Notes: generated by a model not told the origin, from the sequence alone. A DNA stretch of 64,000 bases from Pseudomonadota bacterium (GCA_021802545.1 JAJZRS010000009.1:33523-97522), one strand, 5' to 3'; positions 18,674 through 27,937 are shown, numbered from the stretch's first letter. A program made the numbers and translations.

Positions 18674-18995
18674 GACTCCTCCGAATGGGAATCGCAGCGA
18701 CAATGTCGCTGACATAGATCCATCCCGCCTCGGCCTGCTCGGTGCGGGCGGCACGCTCGATGATGTCCACCAGTGCGTCCGTCTGATGGTCTTCGCAGAT
18801 CAGCTCCAGCTTCGATTCGTTGGTGACCGCCTCGGCCAGTTCGATCGAATAATGCGGCTCCCTGTCATCCACCGCCTTGAGCAGTCCTTGCGCCGGAATG
18901 ACGGCAAGATTGCATCCGCACCGCCCCGACTCCTTCAGGGCACGGATGACGTCGGCGATGCGGTGGTTATGGATATAAGCCTTGATTTCCTTCAT
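18666..18995 (-). CDS. PII-like protein of the metal operon
   Basis: 109 residues with the PII (GlnB/GlnK) outline: MKEIKAYIHNHRIADVIRAL at the start and SKLELICEDHQTDALVDIIERAART in the second half. The T-loop is short and lacks the uridylylated Tyr, and the B-loop signature RTG-x-x-GDG is replaced by RTEQAEAGWIYV, so classical ATP/2-oxoglutarate binding and nitrogen control are unlikely. It contains a CGC motif (SGRCGCNL, about residues 25-31) that could bind metal. Set between a CzcA-like pump and a metal ATPase, it may sense metal or modulate the pumps (inference). Confidence 0.82.
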   Translation of the reverse strand: MKEIKAYIHNHRIADVIRALKESGRCGCNLAVIPAQGLLKAVDDREPHYSIELAEAVTNESKLELICEDHQTDALVDIIERAARTEQAEAGWIYVSDIVAAIPIRRSHE

Positions 18996-19020
18996 GCGGA
19001 TTCTCCTGTTTGGTGATGGC

Positions 19021-19040
19021 GCGCGGCCCGCAAGCCGCGC
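19021..19040. repeat. G+C-rich hairpin between RND and PII-like genes
   Basis: A 7-bp perfect stem (GCGCGGC/GCCGCGC) with a 6-base loop lies in the 54-bp gap between the RND stop and the PII-like start. There is no T tract, so it is unlikely to stop transcription. It may protect the upstream part of the transcript and set different levels for pump and downstream genes. Confidence 0.5.
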
Positions 19041-19049
19041 ACTCCCCGT

Positions 19050-22000
19050 CTACTTCGCTTGTTTGCATTCGCGGCGGGTCTCCACCCACTCGTACATCAG
19101 CGGCAGCAACAGCAGGGTCAGCACGGTGGAAGTGAACAGCCCGCCCACCACCACGGTCGCCAGCGGACGCTGGGTCTCGGCGCCCACGCCGCTGGACAAC
19201 AGCATCGGCACCAGGCCGAAGATGGCGATGGAAGCCGTCATCAGCACCGGCCGCAGGCGCAGCGCCGCGCCCTGCCTGACCGCATCCCGGATCGAAAGGC
19301 CCTGCCACCGCTGGTCGTTGAGGAAGGAGACCAGCACGATGCCGTTCAGCATCGCCACGCCGAACACCGCGATGAATCCGATGGCCGACGGCACGGACAG
19401 GTACTGCCCCGTGACGGCGAGGCCGATTACCCCGCCGATGGTGGCGAACGGCACGTTGGCGATGATCAGCGTGGCATAGGTGAGCGAGTTGAACGCGGTA
19501 TAGAGCAGGATGAAGATCAGTCCGATGGTGAGCGGCACGATCACCGCGAGCTTGGCCATGGCGCGCTGCTGGTTCTCGAATGCGCCGCCCCACTCGATCC
19601 AGTAGCCGGCAGGCATCCTCACTTCGCGTTTGATCTTCGCATCAGCTTCTTTCACGAAACCGTCCACGTCGCGGCCACTCACGTCCATCTGGATCACTGC
19701 GTAGCGTTGCAGCTGCTCGCGCCGTATGAAGGAGTAGCCTTCATCCAGTTCGACGGTCGCCACGCTGGACAGCGGCACCAGCGCGCCCGCCCAGGTGCGG
19801 ATCGGGATGTTGCTGATGGCTTCCACGCTATTGCGGAATTCCGGGGCAAGCCACACCTGGATATCGAAGCGCTTGACGCCGTCAATCAGGGTGGAAACCG
19901 CCTTGCCCCCGATGCCGGCCTGCACCACTTCCAGGATGTCGTCGGCATTCAATCCCAGGCGCGCCGCCGCCTCGCGATCGACCTTCACCACCATCTGCGG
20001 CTTGCCCTTGTTGGCCTCCAGCGAAAGGTCCGCCACACCCGGCACTTTTTCCAGGGCGGTCTTGATATCCCCGGACAGGCGGTCCAGCGTCTCCAGATCC
20101 TCGCCGTAGAGCTTCAGGGCCAGCGTGGCGCGCACGCCGGAAATCAGTTCCTCGACGCGCATCTGGATCGGCTGGGTCGCGGCGAAAACCGCGGTGGGAA
20201 CTTCCTTCTCCAGCGCTTCCTGCATTTTGTGCGTCAATGCCGGGAAGGAAATGGCTTCAGGCCATTGGGCATGCGGCTTGAACTCCACCAGGATTTCCAT
20301 GTAGTTCACATCTGCTGTTTCGCCTTTTTCCGCGCGCCCGATCGTGGCAAGGGCTGATTTCACCTGGGGAAACCGCTTGAGCGCGGCTTCGATGTCCTCG
20401 GAGACGCGGATCGATTCCTCCAGCGAGGTGGAAGGAATGCTGGTCACGCGGAACATGATGCTCCCTTCCTGCAAGGTCGGCATGAATTCCTTGCCTAGGA
20501 AGGGAAACAGCGCGAATGTTCCGATCAGCAGGGTAGCCGCTCCGCCGATGACCTTGCGTTTGTTCTCCAGCGACCAATCCAGGAGCGGCAGATAAAGCCT
20601 TTTCGCCCACTGCACCACGAAGGTGTCTTTCTCCTCCTTGGGCTTGAGGATCAGCGAACTGAGAACAGGCACCAGGGTCATGGTCAATACCAGGGAACCG
20701 ATCATGGCGAAGCTGATGGTGAGCGCCATGGGCTTGAACAGTTTGCCCTCCAGCCCGGTCAGGGAAAACAGCGGCAGGAACACCACGATAATGATCAGGA
20801 TCGCGAAAGCGGTCGGGTTGATCACTTCGCGCGCCGCCTCCAGGATCACATGAGTCTTGTTGACCGTTTGCTCGACCTTGTTGGAAAGCAGGCGGAAACC
20901 GTTCTCCACCATCACTACCGCGCCGTCCACCATCATGCCGATGCCCACGGCCAGACCGGCCAGCGACATCAGATTCGCGGACAGCCCCCACTGCTGCATC
21001 AGGATGAAACTGATCAGCATGGCGAGCGGCAGCGCCAGAATTACCACGATCGCCGAGCGCACCTCCCCCAGAAACAGGAACAGGATGATCGCCACCAGGA
21101 CGGAGCCTTCGACGAGGGCGCTCTCCGCGGTCTTGACCGCCTTCTCCACCAGTTTTGTGCGGTCGTAGATCGGCTTGATCGTCACGCCATCGGGCAAAGC
21201 CTGGCGCACCGTCTTCAGCTTTTCCTTGACGGCGTCTATCACGTTCTTGGCGTTCTCGCCGATACGCTGCAAGGCCATGCCGAGCACCGCTTCCCTGCCG
21301 TCTTTGGTCACCGCACCAGTGCGCAATGCGGGAGCCTCCTTCACTTCGGCCACGTCGCGCACATAGATCGGCGTGCCGTTCCGTTCGGTGACGGAGACAT
21401 TCCCGATATCGCGCGTATTCGCCACCAACCCCAGCCCGCGCACCAGATACTGTTCCCGGCCCAGGTTGACATATTGTCCACCCACCTGGCGGTTGTTGGC
21501 GGTCAGCGCCTCCATCACTTCCTTGAAGCTCAGCCCGTACTTGATCAGGCGGTTGGGGTCGATCAGCACCTGATATTGCTTTTCAAAACCGCCCCAGGAC
21601 ATGACGTCGTCCACCCCTGGCACGGTTCTCAGCACCAGGCGGACGTTCCAATCCTGCAGGGTGCGCAGGTCCATCTCGGAAAGCTTCCTGTCGGCCGATT
21701 CGACGGTATACCAGAACACCTGCCCCAGTCCGGAACTGTTCGGGCCGAGCACGGGTTCGCCGTAACCCTGGGGAATGCCGCCCTTGATCTCCTGCAGTTT
21801 TTCGCTCACCAGGCGGCGGGCGAAATAGATGTCCACGTCGTCCTTGAAATACACGCTGACATAGGACAGCCCGAACAGGGAGACGGAACGGATTTTCTGC
21901 ACCCCGGGCAACCCTGCCATGCCCCCTTCCACTGGAAAGGTCAGCAGCTTTTCCACGTCCTCGGCGGCAAGCCCGGGCGCTTCCGTATAAACATTCACCT

Positions 22001-22136
22001 GCACCGGCGTGACATCGGGGAAGGCATCCACCGGCACTTCGCGCCAGGCTTTCACGCCGAGCATCACCACCAGCAGGAACGCCGCCAGCACCAGCACCTT
22101 GTAGCGCAGCGAAAGATCGACAATTTTATTCAGCAT
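19050..22136 (-). CDS. CzcA/CnrA-type HME-RND cation efflux pump
   Basis: 1028 residues, full length. TM1 is near 14-32 (VLVLAAFLLVVMLGVKAW). The TM4 region near residue 402 reads GMMVDGAVVMVEN, the DGA...EN signature of divalent-cation HME pumps (Czc, Cnr, Ncc), unlike the copper type. The second half repeats the periplasmic loop and six spans. With its adaptor and TolC partner it should export Zn, Co, Ni or Cd. The operon promoter is of MerR type facing a CadR/PbrR-like regulator, which favours Cd/Zn/Pb (inference). Gene starts 9 bp after the adaptor stop. Confidence 0.93.
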   Translation of the reverse strand: MLNKIVDLSLRYKVLVLAAFLLVVMLGVKAWREVPVDAFPDVTPVQVNVYTEAPGLAAEDVEKLLTFPVEGGMAGLPGVQKIRSVSLFGLSYVSVYFKDDVDIYFARRLVSEKLQEIKGGIPQGYGEPVLGPNSSGLGQVFWYTVESADRKLSEMDLRTLQDWNVRLVLRTVPGVDDVMSWGGFEKQYQVLIDPNRLIKYGLSFKEVMEALTANNRQVGGQYVNLGREQYLVRGLGLVANTRDIGNVSVTERNGTPIYVRDVAEVKEAPALRTGAVTKDGREAVLGMALQRIGENAKNVIDAVKEKLKTVRQALPDGVTIKPIYDRTKLVEKAVKTAESALVEGSVLVAIILFLFLGEVRSAIVVILALPLAMLISFILMQQWGLSANLMSLAGLAVGIGMMVDGAVVMVENGFRLLSNKVEQTVNKTHVILEAAREVINPTAFAILIIIVVFLPLFSLTGLEGKLFKPMALTISFAMIGSLVLTMTLVPVLSSLILKPKEEKDTFVVQWAKRLYLPLLDWSLENKRKVIGGAATLLIGTFALFPFLGKEFMPTLQEGSIMFRVTSIPSTSLEESIRVSEDIEAALKRFPQVKSALATIGRAEKGETADVNYMEILVEFKPHAQWPEAISFPALTHKMQEALEKEVPTAVFAATQPIQMRVEELISGVRATLALKLYGEDLETLDRLSGDIKTALEKVPGVADLSLEANKGKPQMVVKVDREAAARLGLNADDILEVVQAGIGGKAVSTLIDGVKRFDIQVWLAPEFRNSVEAISNIPIRTWAGALVPLSSVATVELDEGYSFIRREQLQRYAVIQMDVSGRDVDGFVKEADAKIKREVRMPAGYWIEWGGAFENQQRAMAKLAVIVPLTIGLIFILLYTAFNSLTYATLIIANVPFATIGGVIGLAVTGQYLSVPSAIGFIAVFGVAMLNGIVLVSFLNDQRWQGLSIRDAVRQGAALRLRPVLMTASIAIFGLVPMLLSSGVGAETQRPLATVVVGGLFTSTVLTLLLLPLMYEWVETRRECKQAK

Positions 22137-22145
22137 GGCCGTCTC

Positions 22146-23330
22146 CTAGTCCGAATCGCCGATTTGCGATTTGAGCAGTCGCGCCTTGAGGGCATAGGCC
22201 CCGCTCACCACGACTGTTTCTCCGGGCATCACCCCCGACCGGATGACGGCGAGCCCCTGGAAACGCTTTCCGACTGCCACCGGGCGAGGTTCGAATCCCC
22301 CATCTTTTTCCACGAAAACCGTGGGCTGGCCTTGCATCAACAGGATGGCGTCTTCCGGCAGCAACAGGGCCTTGGAACTCGTTCCGGTTTGAATCGCAGC
22401 CGCGGCGAACATGTTCGGCTTCAGCCTGCCATCAGGATTGGGTACTTCGACACGTGCCTTGACGGTGCGGGTGCCCGGGTCCATCACGCTGCTGATGTAG
22501 GTAAGTTTCCCTTTGAACACCTCGCCCGGATAAGCCGATACGGTAACGCTTGCCCGCGCGCCGACCCTGACCCTGCCTAGATCCTTTTCGAACAGATTGG
22601 CTTCGATCCACAGCACCGACAGATCGGCAATGGTGAACAGGGACTGATCGGGCTGAGCGAGTTCCCCCAGCACCGCCTTCTTCTCGATGACCGTTCCGGC
22701 GAAGGGCGTGGTCAGCGGAAAGACCGATCCCGCAGCGCGGTCCGGCGCAAGCCCCAGCATGCGCAGCCTGTCCGCAGAAGCGCGAAGCCGGGCCAGGGAC
22801 TTCTCGCGCTCGGCTCTCGCCTTCAGATACTCCTTTTCGGGGATGATATTGTCCGCATAGAGCCCAACGGCGCGCTCGAAATTGGCCTGGGTCAGGGCAG
22901 CTTCGCTTGATGCCTGCCGATGGGTCGAGACTGCCTCGCCCAGCTCGATGCTGTCGAGCACAGCGAGCACCTGTCCCGGTTTCACCCGGTCGCCCAGTTT
23001 CGCCTGGACTTTGACAATCCGCCCCGCCACGCGCGGGCCTATGTGGGCTGATTTGTCCTGATTGGCCTGGATGGTGGCGGTGACCACGATCTGTTCGGCT
23101 TTTTCCCGGAGCGCCAGTTGCTGCACCCTGATGCCCGCCCTTCTGGCTTCTTCGGCGCCCAGGACGAGCAATTTTTCCGTCCCCGCTTTCCGTAATTGTT
23201 TTGCCTCATTTTCCTGCACTTTGGGCTTCTCTCCGCATCCGGCGAGAAGGACTGCGGACAGGCCGCCGATCATGAGCAGCGAGGCCAGTCGTTTCAGGCG
23301 GGGTGTTTGTGGGACGTATGTGTTTTTCAT
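22146..23330 (-). CDS. CzcB-like periplasmic adaptor lipoprotein
   Basis: 394 residues from ATG 23330; the longer frame (93 residues more) overlaps the TolC gene and lacks support. Residues 1-30 end in the lipobox LLAGC. Barrel-sandwich segments (GPRVAGRIVKVQAKLGDRVKPGQVLAVL near 90-120), a coiled hairpin (EKEYLKARAEREKSLARLRA) and the membrane-proximal domain are clear. It bridges the RND pump and TolC channel. It has no His-rich insertion of the classical CzcB. Confidence 0.9.
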   Translation of the reverse strand: MKNTYVPQTPRLKRLASLLMIGGLSAVLLAGCGEKPKVQENEAKQLRKAGTEKLLVLGAEEARRAGIRVQQLALREKAEQIVVTATIQANQDKSAHIGPRVAGRIVKVQAKLGDRVKPGQVLAVLDSIELGEAVSTHRQASSEAALTQANFERAVGLYADNIIPEKEYLKARAEREKSLARLRASADRLRMLGLAPDRAAGSVFPLTTPFAGTVIEKKAVLGELAQPDQSLFTIADLSVLWIEANLFEKDLGRVRVGARASVTVSAYPGEVFKGKLTYISSVMDPGTRTVKARVEVPNPDGRLKPNMFAAAAIQTGTSSKALLLPEDAILLMQGQPTVFVEKDGGFEPRPVAVGKRFQGLAVIRSGVMPGETVVVSGAYALKARLLKSQIGDSD

Positions 23331-23359
23331 GTCATGAATTCCTGGGTGAATATCTTGGT

Positions 23360-24655
23360 TCAGCGCGGCTCGGGCTGCCAGCCCGCCGCAGCTTCCATTT
23401 CCACCTGGGTCAGCCGCAATGCAATGCGGGCATCGAGCAGGTCCAGTTGCCCGTCCAATGTCTGGCGGTTGACCAGCAATAGTTGCAGCAGGCCGATTTC
23501 GCCCGCGCGGAAGGAAACGGCAGACAGGCGCTGGTTCTCCTCCAGTGCAGGGAGCACGGATTCCTCCAGAGCCCGCACACGCGCCCTGAGTTGCGCGAAC
23601 CGCTCCCACAAGGCGATCACCTGTGCGCGGGTATCCCGTTGCGCGGCCTGTTTCTGTACTTGCGCCTGGGTCAGATCGGCCATCGCTCGGCCAATCCCGG
23701 CATGGTTGCGGCGAAACAGGGGAAGGGGCAATGAGACGCTGAAAGTCGTGACTTTCAGACCGGCATTGTCCGGGGTGCCGTTTCCCGCACCCAAACTCAG
23801 CGTCACATCCGGATAGACTTTCGCGCGTTCCAGGTCGAGACGGCTTCTGGCTGATTTTTCCCGATGGTCGAATGCGCGCAGCAGCGGGCGGTTGGCGGTC
23901 GAAATCAGCAGATCTTCCAGTCCATACGAGGCAGGCGGAAGATCGATGGGCCCGTCCACATTAGGAAAACTGTCGGCAGGCCATTGCAACAGGACGGCCA
24001 GTTCGGCTCGCGCCTGAACCAATTGCTCCCGCAATAAAGACACCTGGTTCTGCGCGCGCTCCGCTTCCACTTGGGCGAGATTGCCATCGAGACGGCTGTC
24101 TTCTCCTGCCGCCACGCGCTTTCCGACCGCAGCCGCCGCTTCCCTGACAAGATTGAGCGTCCGTTCCTCCATTTGAATGCGCAATTGCAGGCCGAGCACA
24201 TGCACGAAGCGGCTCTCCACTTCCGCGCGCAAGCGGCGCCGGGCTTCCGCGATGGCTTCCTGTGTCGCAGCGAGAGACTGCTCCGCTGCGCCGCGTCGCT
24301 TGCCCTGTTGTCCGGCTATTTCAAAAGTCTGCGCCAGCCAGGCCATTTGCCCGCGGTTGATTTGGTCGGGAGCCCCTGTTTGAGGAAGAATGCCCTTGCT
24401 CCATTCCGCGCCAAGCTGCGGATTGTTCCACAGCGGCGCGCTGGCATCGGCGAGTTCGCCCTGCACCGCGACAAGATTCGCCTGGGCGGCACGCAATGCC
24501 GGGTTGGCCTGTTCGGCCTGAACCCAGGCCTGTTCCAGAGTGATATCCGCTGTCAGGGCTGGAACTGGATGAAGAAGCGCAAGCAAGAACGGCATCAGGC
24601 GGCGCCTCGACCACATCCTGCAGAGCAGGATGCTGCAAACGGTAACGATTTCCAC
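23360..24655 (-). CDS. TolC-family outer-membrane channel (CzcC-like)
   Basis: About 431 residues from GTG 24655, chosen because AAAAGGAG precedes it by about 6 bp; the frame can extend to a GTG at 24688. A cleavable signal ends near PVPALTADITLEQAW. Two OEP coiled repeats follow (ANPALRAAQANLVAVQGELA and SFRAGEIGLLQLLLVNRQTLDGQLDLL). It forms the outer-membrane duct of the CzcA-like pump. 29 bp separate its stop from the adaptor start. Confidence 0.88.
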   Translation of the reverse strand: MEIVTVCSILLCRMWSRRRLMPFLLALLHPVPALTADITLEQAWVQAEQANPALRAAQANLVAVQGELADASAPLWNNPQLGAEWSKGILPQTGAPDQINRGQMAWLAQTFEIAGQQGKRRGAAEQSLAATQEAIAEARRRLRAEVESRFVHVLGLQLRIQMEERTLNLVREAAAAVGKRVAAGEDSRLDGNLAQVEAERAQNQVSLLREQLVQARAELAVLLQWPADSFPNVDGPIDLPPASYGLEDLLISTANRPLLRAFDHREKSARSRLDLERAKVYPDVTLSLGAGNGTPDNAGLKVTTFSVSLPLPLFRRNHAGIGRAMADLTQAQVQKQAAQRDTRAQVIALWERFAQLRARVRALEESVLPALEENQRLSAVSFRAGEIGLLQLLLVNRQTLDGQLDLLDARIALRLTQVEMEAAAGWQPEPR

Positions 24656-24733
24656 GATCACTCCTTTTGACCAATAGGCGTTCGCCACTTCATTCGACGC
24701 GAACGCGCACTCAAAATTGCTTCGAATCAGGTC

Positions 24734-25081
24734 TTAGGAAAAGAGTCGGGGTGGCCGATAATGGCTTTCTGGAAGAGAAGGGAGCTGGGATGACTTGCAG
24801 ACGGGGAAGTAATCGTCTCCAACCTTCATCAAGGGGACCGGATGCAGGAAAAAGATTCCGATGAAATGGCCCTCGGCGTGGCACCAGTGATTGCACGGGC
24901 TTTTAGGCGAAATGCTCCCGATGTGTTCGGGTTCGGCCGTGGAATGGCCATCGGCCTCAGCCAGGCTGCGTTGCTCGTCGAACCACAAATCAGCTACCGC
25001 CTCCTTGTTGAATGTCCAGCCGGCATTGATCACCAGGGTGAGCAGCAGGAACTGGATGATTCGTCGGGCCTTGGCGGACAT
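24734..25081 (-). CDS. CzcI-like small periplasmic metal-binding protein
   Basis: 115 residues. The N-terminus (ARRIIQFLLLTLVINAGWTF) is a signal or anchor. The middle holds a cluster of potential ligands, CNHWCHAEGHFIG, preceded by an acidic segment. Small Cys/His proteins of this type (CzcI family) are often first in czc operons. It is the first gene behind the MerR-type promoter, reading into TolC, adaptor, RND and the ATPase genes. A regulatory or metal-buffering role is plausible. Confidence 0.65.
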   Translation of the reverse strand: MSAKARRIIQFLLLTLVINAGWTFNKEAVADLWFDEQRSLAEADGHSTAEPEHIGSISPKSPCNHWCHAEGHFIGIFFLHPVPLMKVGDDYFPVCKSSQLPSLPESHYRPPRLFS

Positions 25082-25119
25082 GGCAGAATATAGACTTGAT
25101 TTTCGAACAAGATAAGGTC

Positions 25120-25150
25120 ATGCTAGACCCTGTAGCTGCTATAGGGTCAA
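25120..25150 (-). promoter_or_regulatory. MerR-family promoter/operator of the czc-like operon
   Basis: On the minus strand TTGACC (complement of 25145-25150) and TAGCAT (complement of 25120-25125) are separated by 19 bp, the over-long spacer diagnostic of MerR-controlled promoters. The spacer is filled by a dyad, GACCCTGTAGC-T-GCTATAGGGTC (25126-25148), whose halves differ at one base. It reads into the CzcI-like gene and lies just upstream of the divergent merR-family gene, so both probably share it. Confidence 0.85.
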
Positions 25151-25170
25151 GAAAAATATCGGAGAGAAAC

Positions 25171-25611
25171 ATGCGCATCGGGGAATTGGCGAAAGCCACC
25201 GGCATCGACGTCGAAACCCTGCGCTATTACGAGCGCATCGGGCTGTTGCATCCGCCTTCCCGCCAGGTCAATGGCTACCGGACATACGACCAGGACGCGG
25301 TAGAGCGGGCGAATTTCATCCGGCACTGCCGCGCGCTGGACATGGGACTGAACGACATCAATCGGTTGCTCGGCTTAGCTTCGAAGCCCGAAGCAGATTG
25401 CAGCGGCGTGAATCGTCTGCTCGACGAGCATTTTGCCCGCGTGCGCACCAAGCTCGAATCGCTCAGGATCCTTGAAAAACAGCTCGCTCGGCTTCGAAAC
25501 CAATGCGATATCGCTCACAAGGTGAGCGATTGCGGCATTTTGCGAGAATTCATTGCGGCTGCCCACGGAGAAGCATGCACATGCCATTCTTCCAGCAGCA
25601 GCGCCAGCTAA
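25171..25611 (+). CDS. MerR-family metal regulator, CadR/PbrR type
   Basis: 146 residues from ATG 25171. The winged HTH MRIGELAKATGIDVETLRYYER is canonical. Cys77 (EADCSGV), Cys112 (RNQCDIA) and Cys121 (VSDCGIL) correspond to the three metal ligands of CadR/PbrR, and a C-terminal CTCH (136-139) adds a second site as in Cd-responsive CadR. Likely effectors are Cd, Pb or Zn. It is divergent from the CzcI-like operon across a 19-bp-spacer MerR promoter. The in-frame extension to 25096 crosses the operator and is rejected. Confidence 0.92.
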   Translation: MRIGELAKATGIDVETLRYYERIGLLHPPSRQVNGYRTYDQDAVERANFIRHCRALDMGLNDINRLLGLASKPEADCSGVNRLLDEHFARVRTKLESLRILEKQLARLRNQCDIAHKVSDCGILREFIAAAHGEACTCHSSSSSAS

Positions 25612-25626
25612 CGACGTTCCGCATCT

Positions 25627-26097
25627 CTATTTCGGCACGGCTTCGGGCATTCCCTGACGCTTCTGCATCTGTTCCATCATCATTTCCATGCTGTCCATGC
25701 GTTTTTCCATCTCATTCATCCGGCCCGTCATGGCATCGGGAGATGCGCCGGCATCCCCTTCACCCATCATCCCGCCTTTCATCATGGCGCAATCCATCAT
25801 CCCGTGCATCATGCTCTTGCCGAGCATCATGTTTTCGTGCATGGTTTGCATATAGTCCATCATCAGCTTCTGTCGCGCTGCCGGATCCTTGGTTTTCCGG
25901 ACCTTGTCGAGCTGGGCTTGCATCTTTTTCTCGTTTTCCTGCATTTTTTGCGTGATTTTTTCGCCATCAGCGGAAGCCGGCGCCGCAACCTTGCCGGTTC
26001 GACCCGTCTGGTCGGGATGATGTGCATCGTCGGCATGGACCCCTGGCGCACCCATGAACAACACGGCTACCGCACTGCTGATCAACAACTTTTTCAT
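25627..26097 (-). CDS. Met-rich periplasmic protein
   Basis: 156 residues with a signal peptide (MKKLLISSAVAVLFMGAPGVHAD). The mature part is rich in Met and Lys with pairs and triplets (MMDYMQTMHENMML, MMHGMMDCAMMKGGMMGEG), and helical charged stretches. Met clusters bind Cu(I), so periplasmic copper buffering is the likely role. It is the final gene of the copper cluster and converges on merR. Confidence 0.75.
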   Translation of the reverse strand: MKKLLISSAVAVLFMGAPGVHADDAHHPDQTGRTGKVAAPASADGEKITQKMQENEKKMQAQLDKVRKTKDPAARQKLMMDYMQTMHENMMLGKSMMHGMMDCAMMKGGMMGEGDAGASPDAMTGRMNEMEKRMDSMEMMMEQMQKRQGMPEAVPK

Positions 26098-26185
26098 GAC
26101 CCTCTCCTTTCACGTTGAAAAACAACCCTGCATCCATTGATACTGCTTGTCCCGTGCGGCAGATTCTCGTTGCATCAGCGCTGGT

Positions 26186-27397
26186 TCAGGCCATCCTGCG
26201 CCACTGGACAATCACGGCACCAGCAGCCAGCATCGATGCCGCCACCAGGAACGGCGCAGCAGGTGCAGCCATAAATAGCATGCCGGATGAGGCGGCGGCG
26301 ACGGCCTGTCCCAAATTGGCGGCGGATGTCTGCTGGCCGAGCGCCTTGCCCTGCCCCTGTCCCGCTGCTTCTGAAATGACGCCGGCCAGGATGGGAACGA
26401 GAATTCCGGTTCCGGCAGCGATCATCCCGAACAGCACGTCGATGGCCTGCGCGGATTTTGCAAAAGGAATCAGGCCCAGCCCGAATGCGCCCGAAACAAA
26501 GGCGAATACGAGCAGGGCTTGAATTGAAAATTTGCGCATCAGCACCGGCAGGAGTCCAATCTGGACGGTGATCATGACCAGGCTGCAGACCACAAAAAAC
26601 TGGCTGATTGCGCCTGGATCAAGGGATAACTTTTGTTTGCCCAGGAGGGTGATGCCCACCTCGGCAGTGCTCACGCCAAACACGGTTGCCAGGGTGAACA
26701 GCAGCGCCCATCGAACCCGATTTTTCTCGCTGCGTCTTACTACCTCATTGTTCCCAGCCAAAAGAAACTGCTTGTGCGGCATGGATAGCAGCGCCATGCC
26801 TGATGCGCATAAAGCACTCACCAATGCGATAATGAAGAACGGCGAATCCGGCATCAGCACTCCTGCCAGCCGCATTGCGGCGGGAGGCGACAACACCATG
26901 GATGAGAACCATCCGCCCACCATCGGCCCGAGCATGAAGCCAAGGGAGGTGAACGAAGCGACAATGGCAAATCTTCTCGGGCGATCGGCTGCATCGCATG
27001 TTTCGGCGACATAGGCCAGCGTGGCGGGAAGTACGGCGGCGGAGAATATGCCGCTCAACATCCGTGACGCGTACAGCATCGTCAGGCTCGGGACATTATC
27101 GAGCAGAACCAGGCTGATACCGCTTCCGATCAGCCCAAGCGAAATCACGATGCGCCGATTGAACCGGTCCGATAAAATGCCCCACAGGGGTGACAGGAAA
27201 AACAACGCCAAGGTGTACAAAGCCGTCAGCACTCCGGTATGCCAGGGAACCGTACTGGAATCCACTAGCCGCGCCAGAATGAACGGCAAGAACGGCAGCG
27301 TGACGCCGTAGGCCATGGAAACGGTCATGGCTGCGGCAAGCAACACCGCGAAGCGGCCTGGCGTCAATCCTGTGGCCTGAACGGCTCGGTCAGCCAT
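26186..27397 (-). CDS. MFS transporter
   Basis: About 403 residues from ATG 27397, which sits 10 bp after the YHS-gene stop with GAGG before it; ATG 27430 is an alternative overlapping the YHS gene. It has twelve predicted spans. The loop between TM2 and TM3 reads GILSDRFNRRIVI, matching the MFS G-x-x-x-D-R-x-x-R signature. It resembles drug/proton antiporters. Substrate unknown; its place in the copper cluster suggests a metal complex or stress metabolite. Confidence 0.85.
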   Translation of the reverse strand: MADRAVQATGLTPGRFAVLLAAAMTVSMAYGVTLPFLPFILARLVDSSTVPWHTGVLTALYTLALFFLSPLWGILSDRFNRRIVISLGLIGSGISLVLLDNVPSLTMLYASRMLSGIFSAAVLPATLAYVAETCDAADRPRRFAIVASFTSLGFMLGPMVGGWFSSMVLSPPAAMRLAGVLMPDSPFFIIALVSALCASGMALLSMPHKQFLLAGNNEVVRRSEKNRVRWALLFTLATVFGVSTAEVGITLLGKQKLSLDPGAISQFFVVCSLVMITVQIGLLPVLMRKFSIQALLVFAFVSGAFGLGLIPFAKSAQAIDVLFGMIAAGTGILVPILAGVISEAAGQGQGKALGQQTSAANLGQAVAAASSGMLFMAAPAAPFLVAASMLAAGAVIVQWRRMA

Positions 27398-27407
27398 ACC
27401 GGCGGCC

Positions 27408-27896
27408 TCACCCGGGATGCCGGTGAACATGCTTACCCTCATGCACCTCCAGGTTGCCAGCCTCGCACTCCTCCTCGTAATGAACGAATGCCCGGCGCAA
27501 CCGCTCTGTCCAGCCCTCCCCCAGTCGCACGCCGATTTCGGCCAGCCTTTCCTCAATCTGTTCAGCAGTCGCTTGAAGTAGGTCATATACGATCACGATG
27601 CTGTCTCCTTCGATCGATATGGACCGAATTCCCATCATGGTCAGCAATGCATCGCCTAGAGCCCTTTCCTGTTCAGGCGACAAGGGCTGGGCCAAGCGCA
27701 GGCGCCGGCGCTTGATTGCCGAGAGCCCTTCCTGTTTCGGAGCTTTCTGCCCGGGCATGCCGACATACAGATGAGGATTGGCCAGGAAACGTTCCTGACA
27801 CTGTCTTGAACAGAAGGAATAAGGCATTCCCAGATGCACAAGTTGATGGCTGCCGGATTCAACTTGCATTCCGCAGACCACATCTTGGGTTAACAT
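27408..27896 (-). CDS. YHS-domain protein with C-terminal helical region
   Basis: 162 residues. Residues 1-48 are a YHS domain: DVVCGMQV, then YSFCSRQCQERFLANPHLY, with the Cys ligands present. The rest (IKRRRLRLAQPLSPEQERALGDALLTMMGIRSISIEGDSIVIVYDLLQATAEQIE) has a beta-alpha pattern like an HMA-type fold without CxxC, ending in a His-rich tail HEGKHVHRHPG. AGGGAG precedes the ATG. A copper- or metal-handling role is likely. Confidence 0.75.
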   Translation of the reverse strand: MLTQDVVCGMQVESGSHQLVHLGMPYSFCSRQCQERFLANPHLYVGMPGQKAPKQEGLSAIKRRRLRLAQPLSPEQERALGDALLTMMGIRSISIEGDSIVIVYDLLQATAEQIEERLAEIGVRLGEGWTERLRRAFVHYEEECEAGNLEVHEGKHVHRHPG

Positions 27897-27937
27897 TTCC
27901 GTTCTCCCTGGAGGGTTGATTGCATGATGCAATGACT

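Noticed and set aside
20850..22580. 576-codon open frame on the plus strand
   Set aside because: It is antisense to the CzcA-like pump and adaptor, His/Gln-rich with no recognisable domain: a codon-bias shadow.
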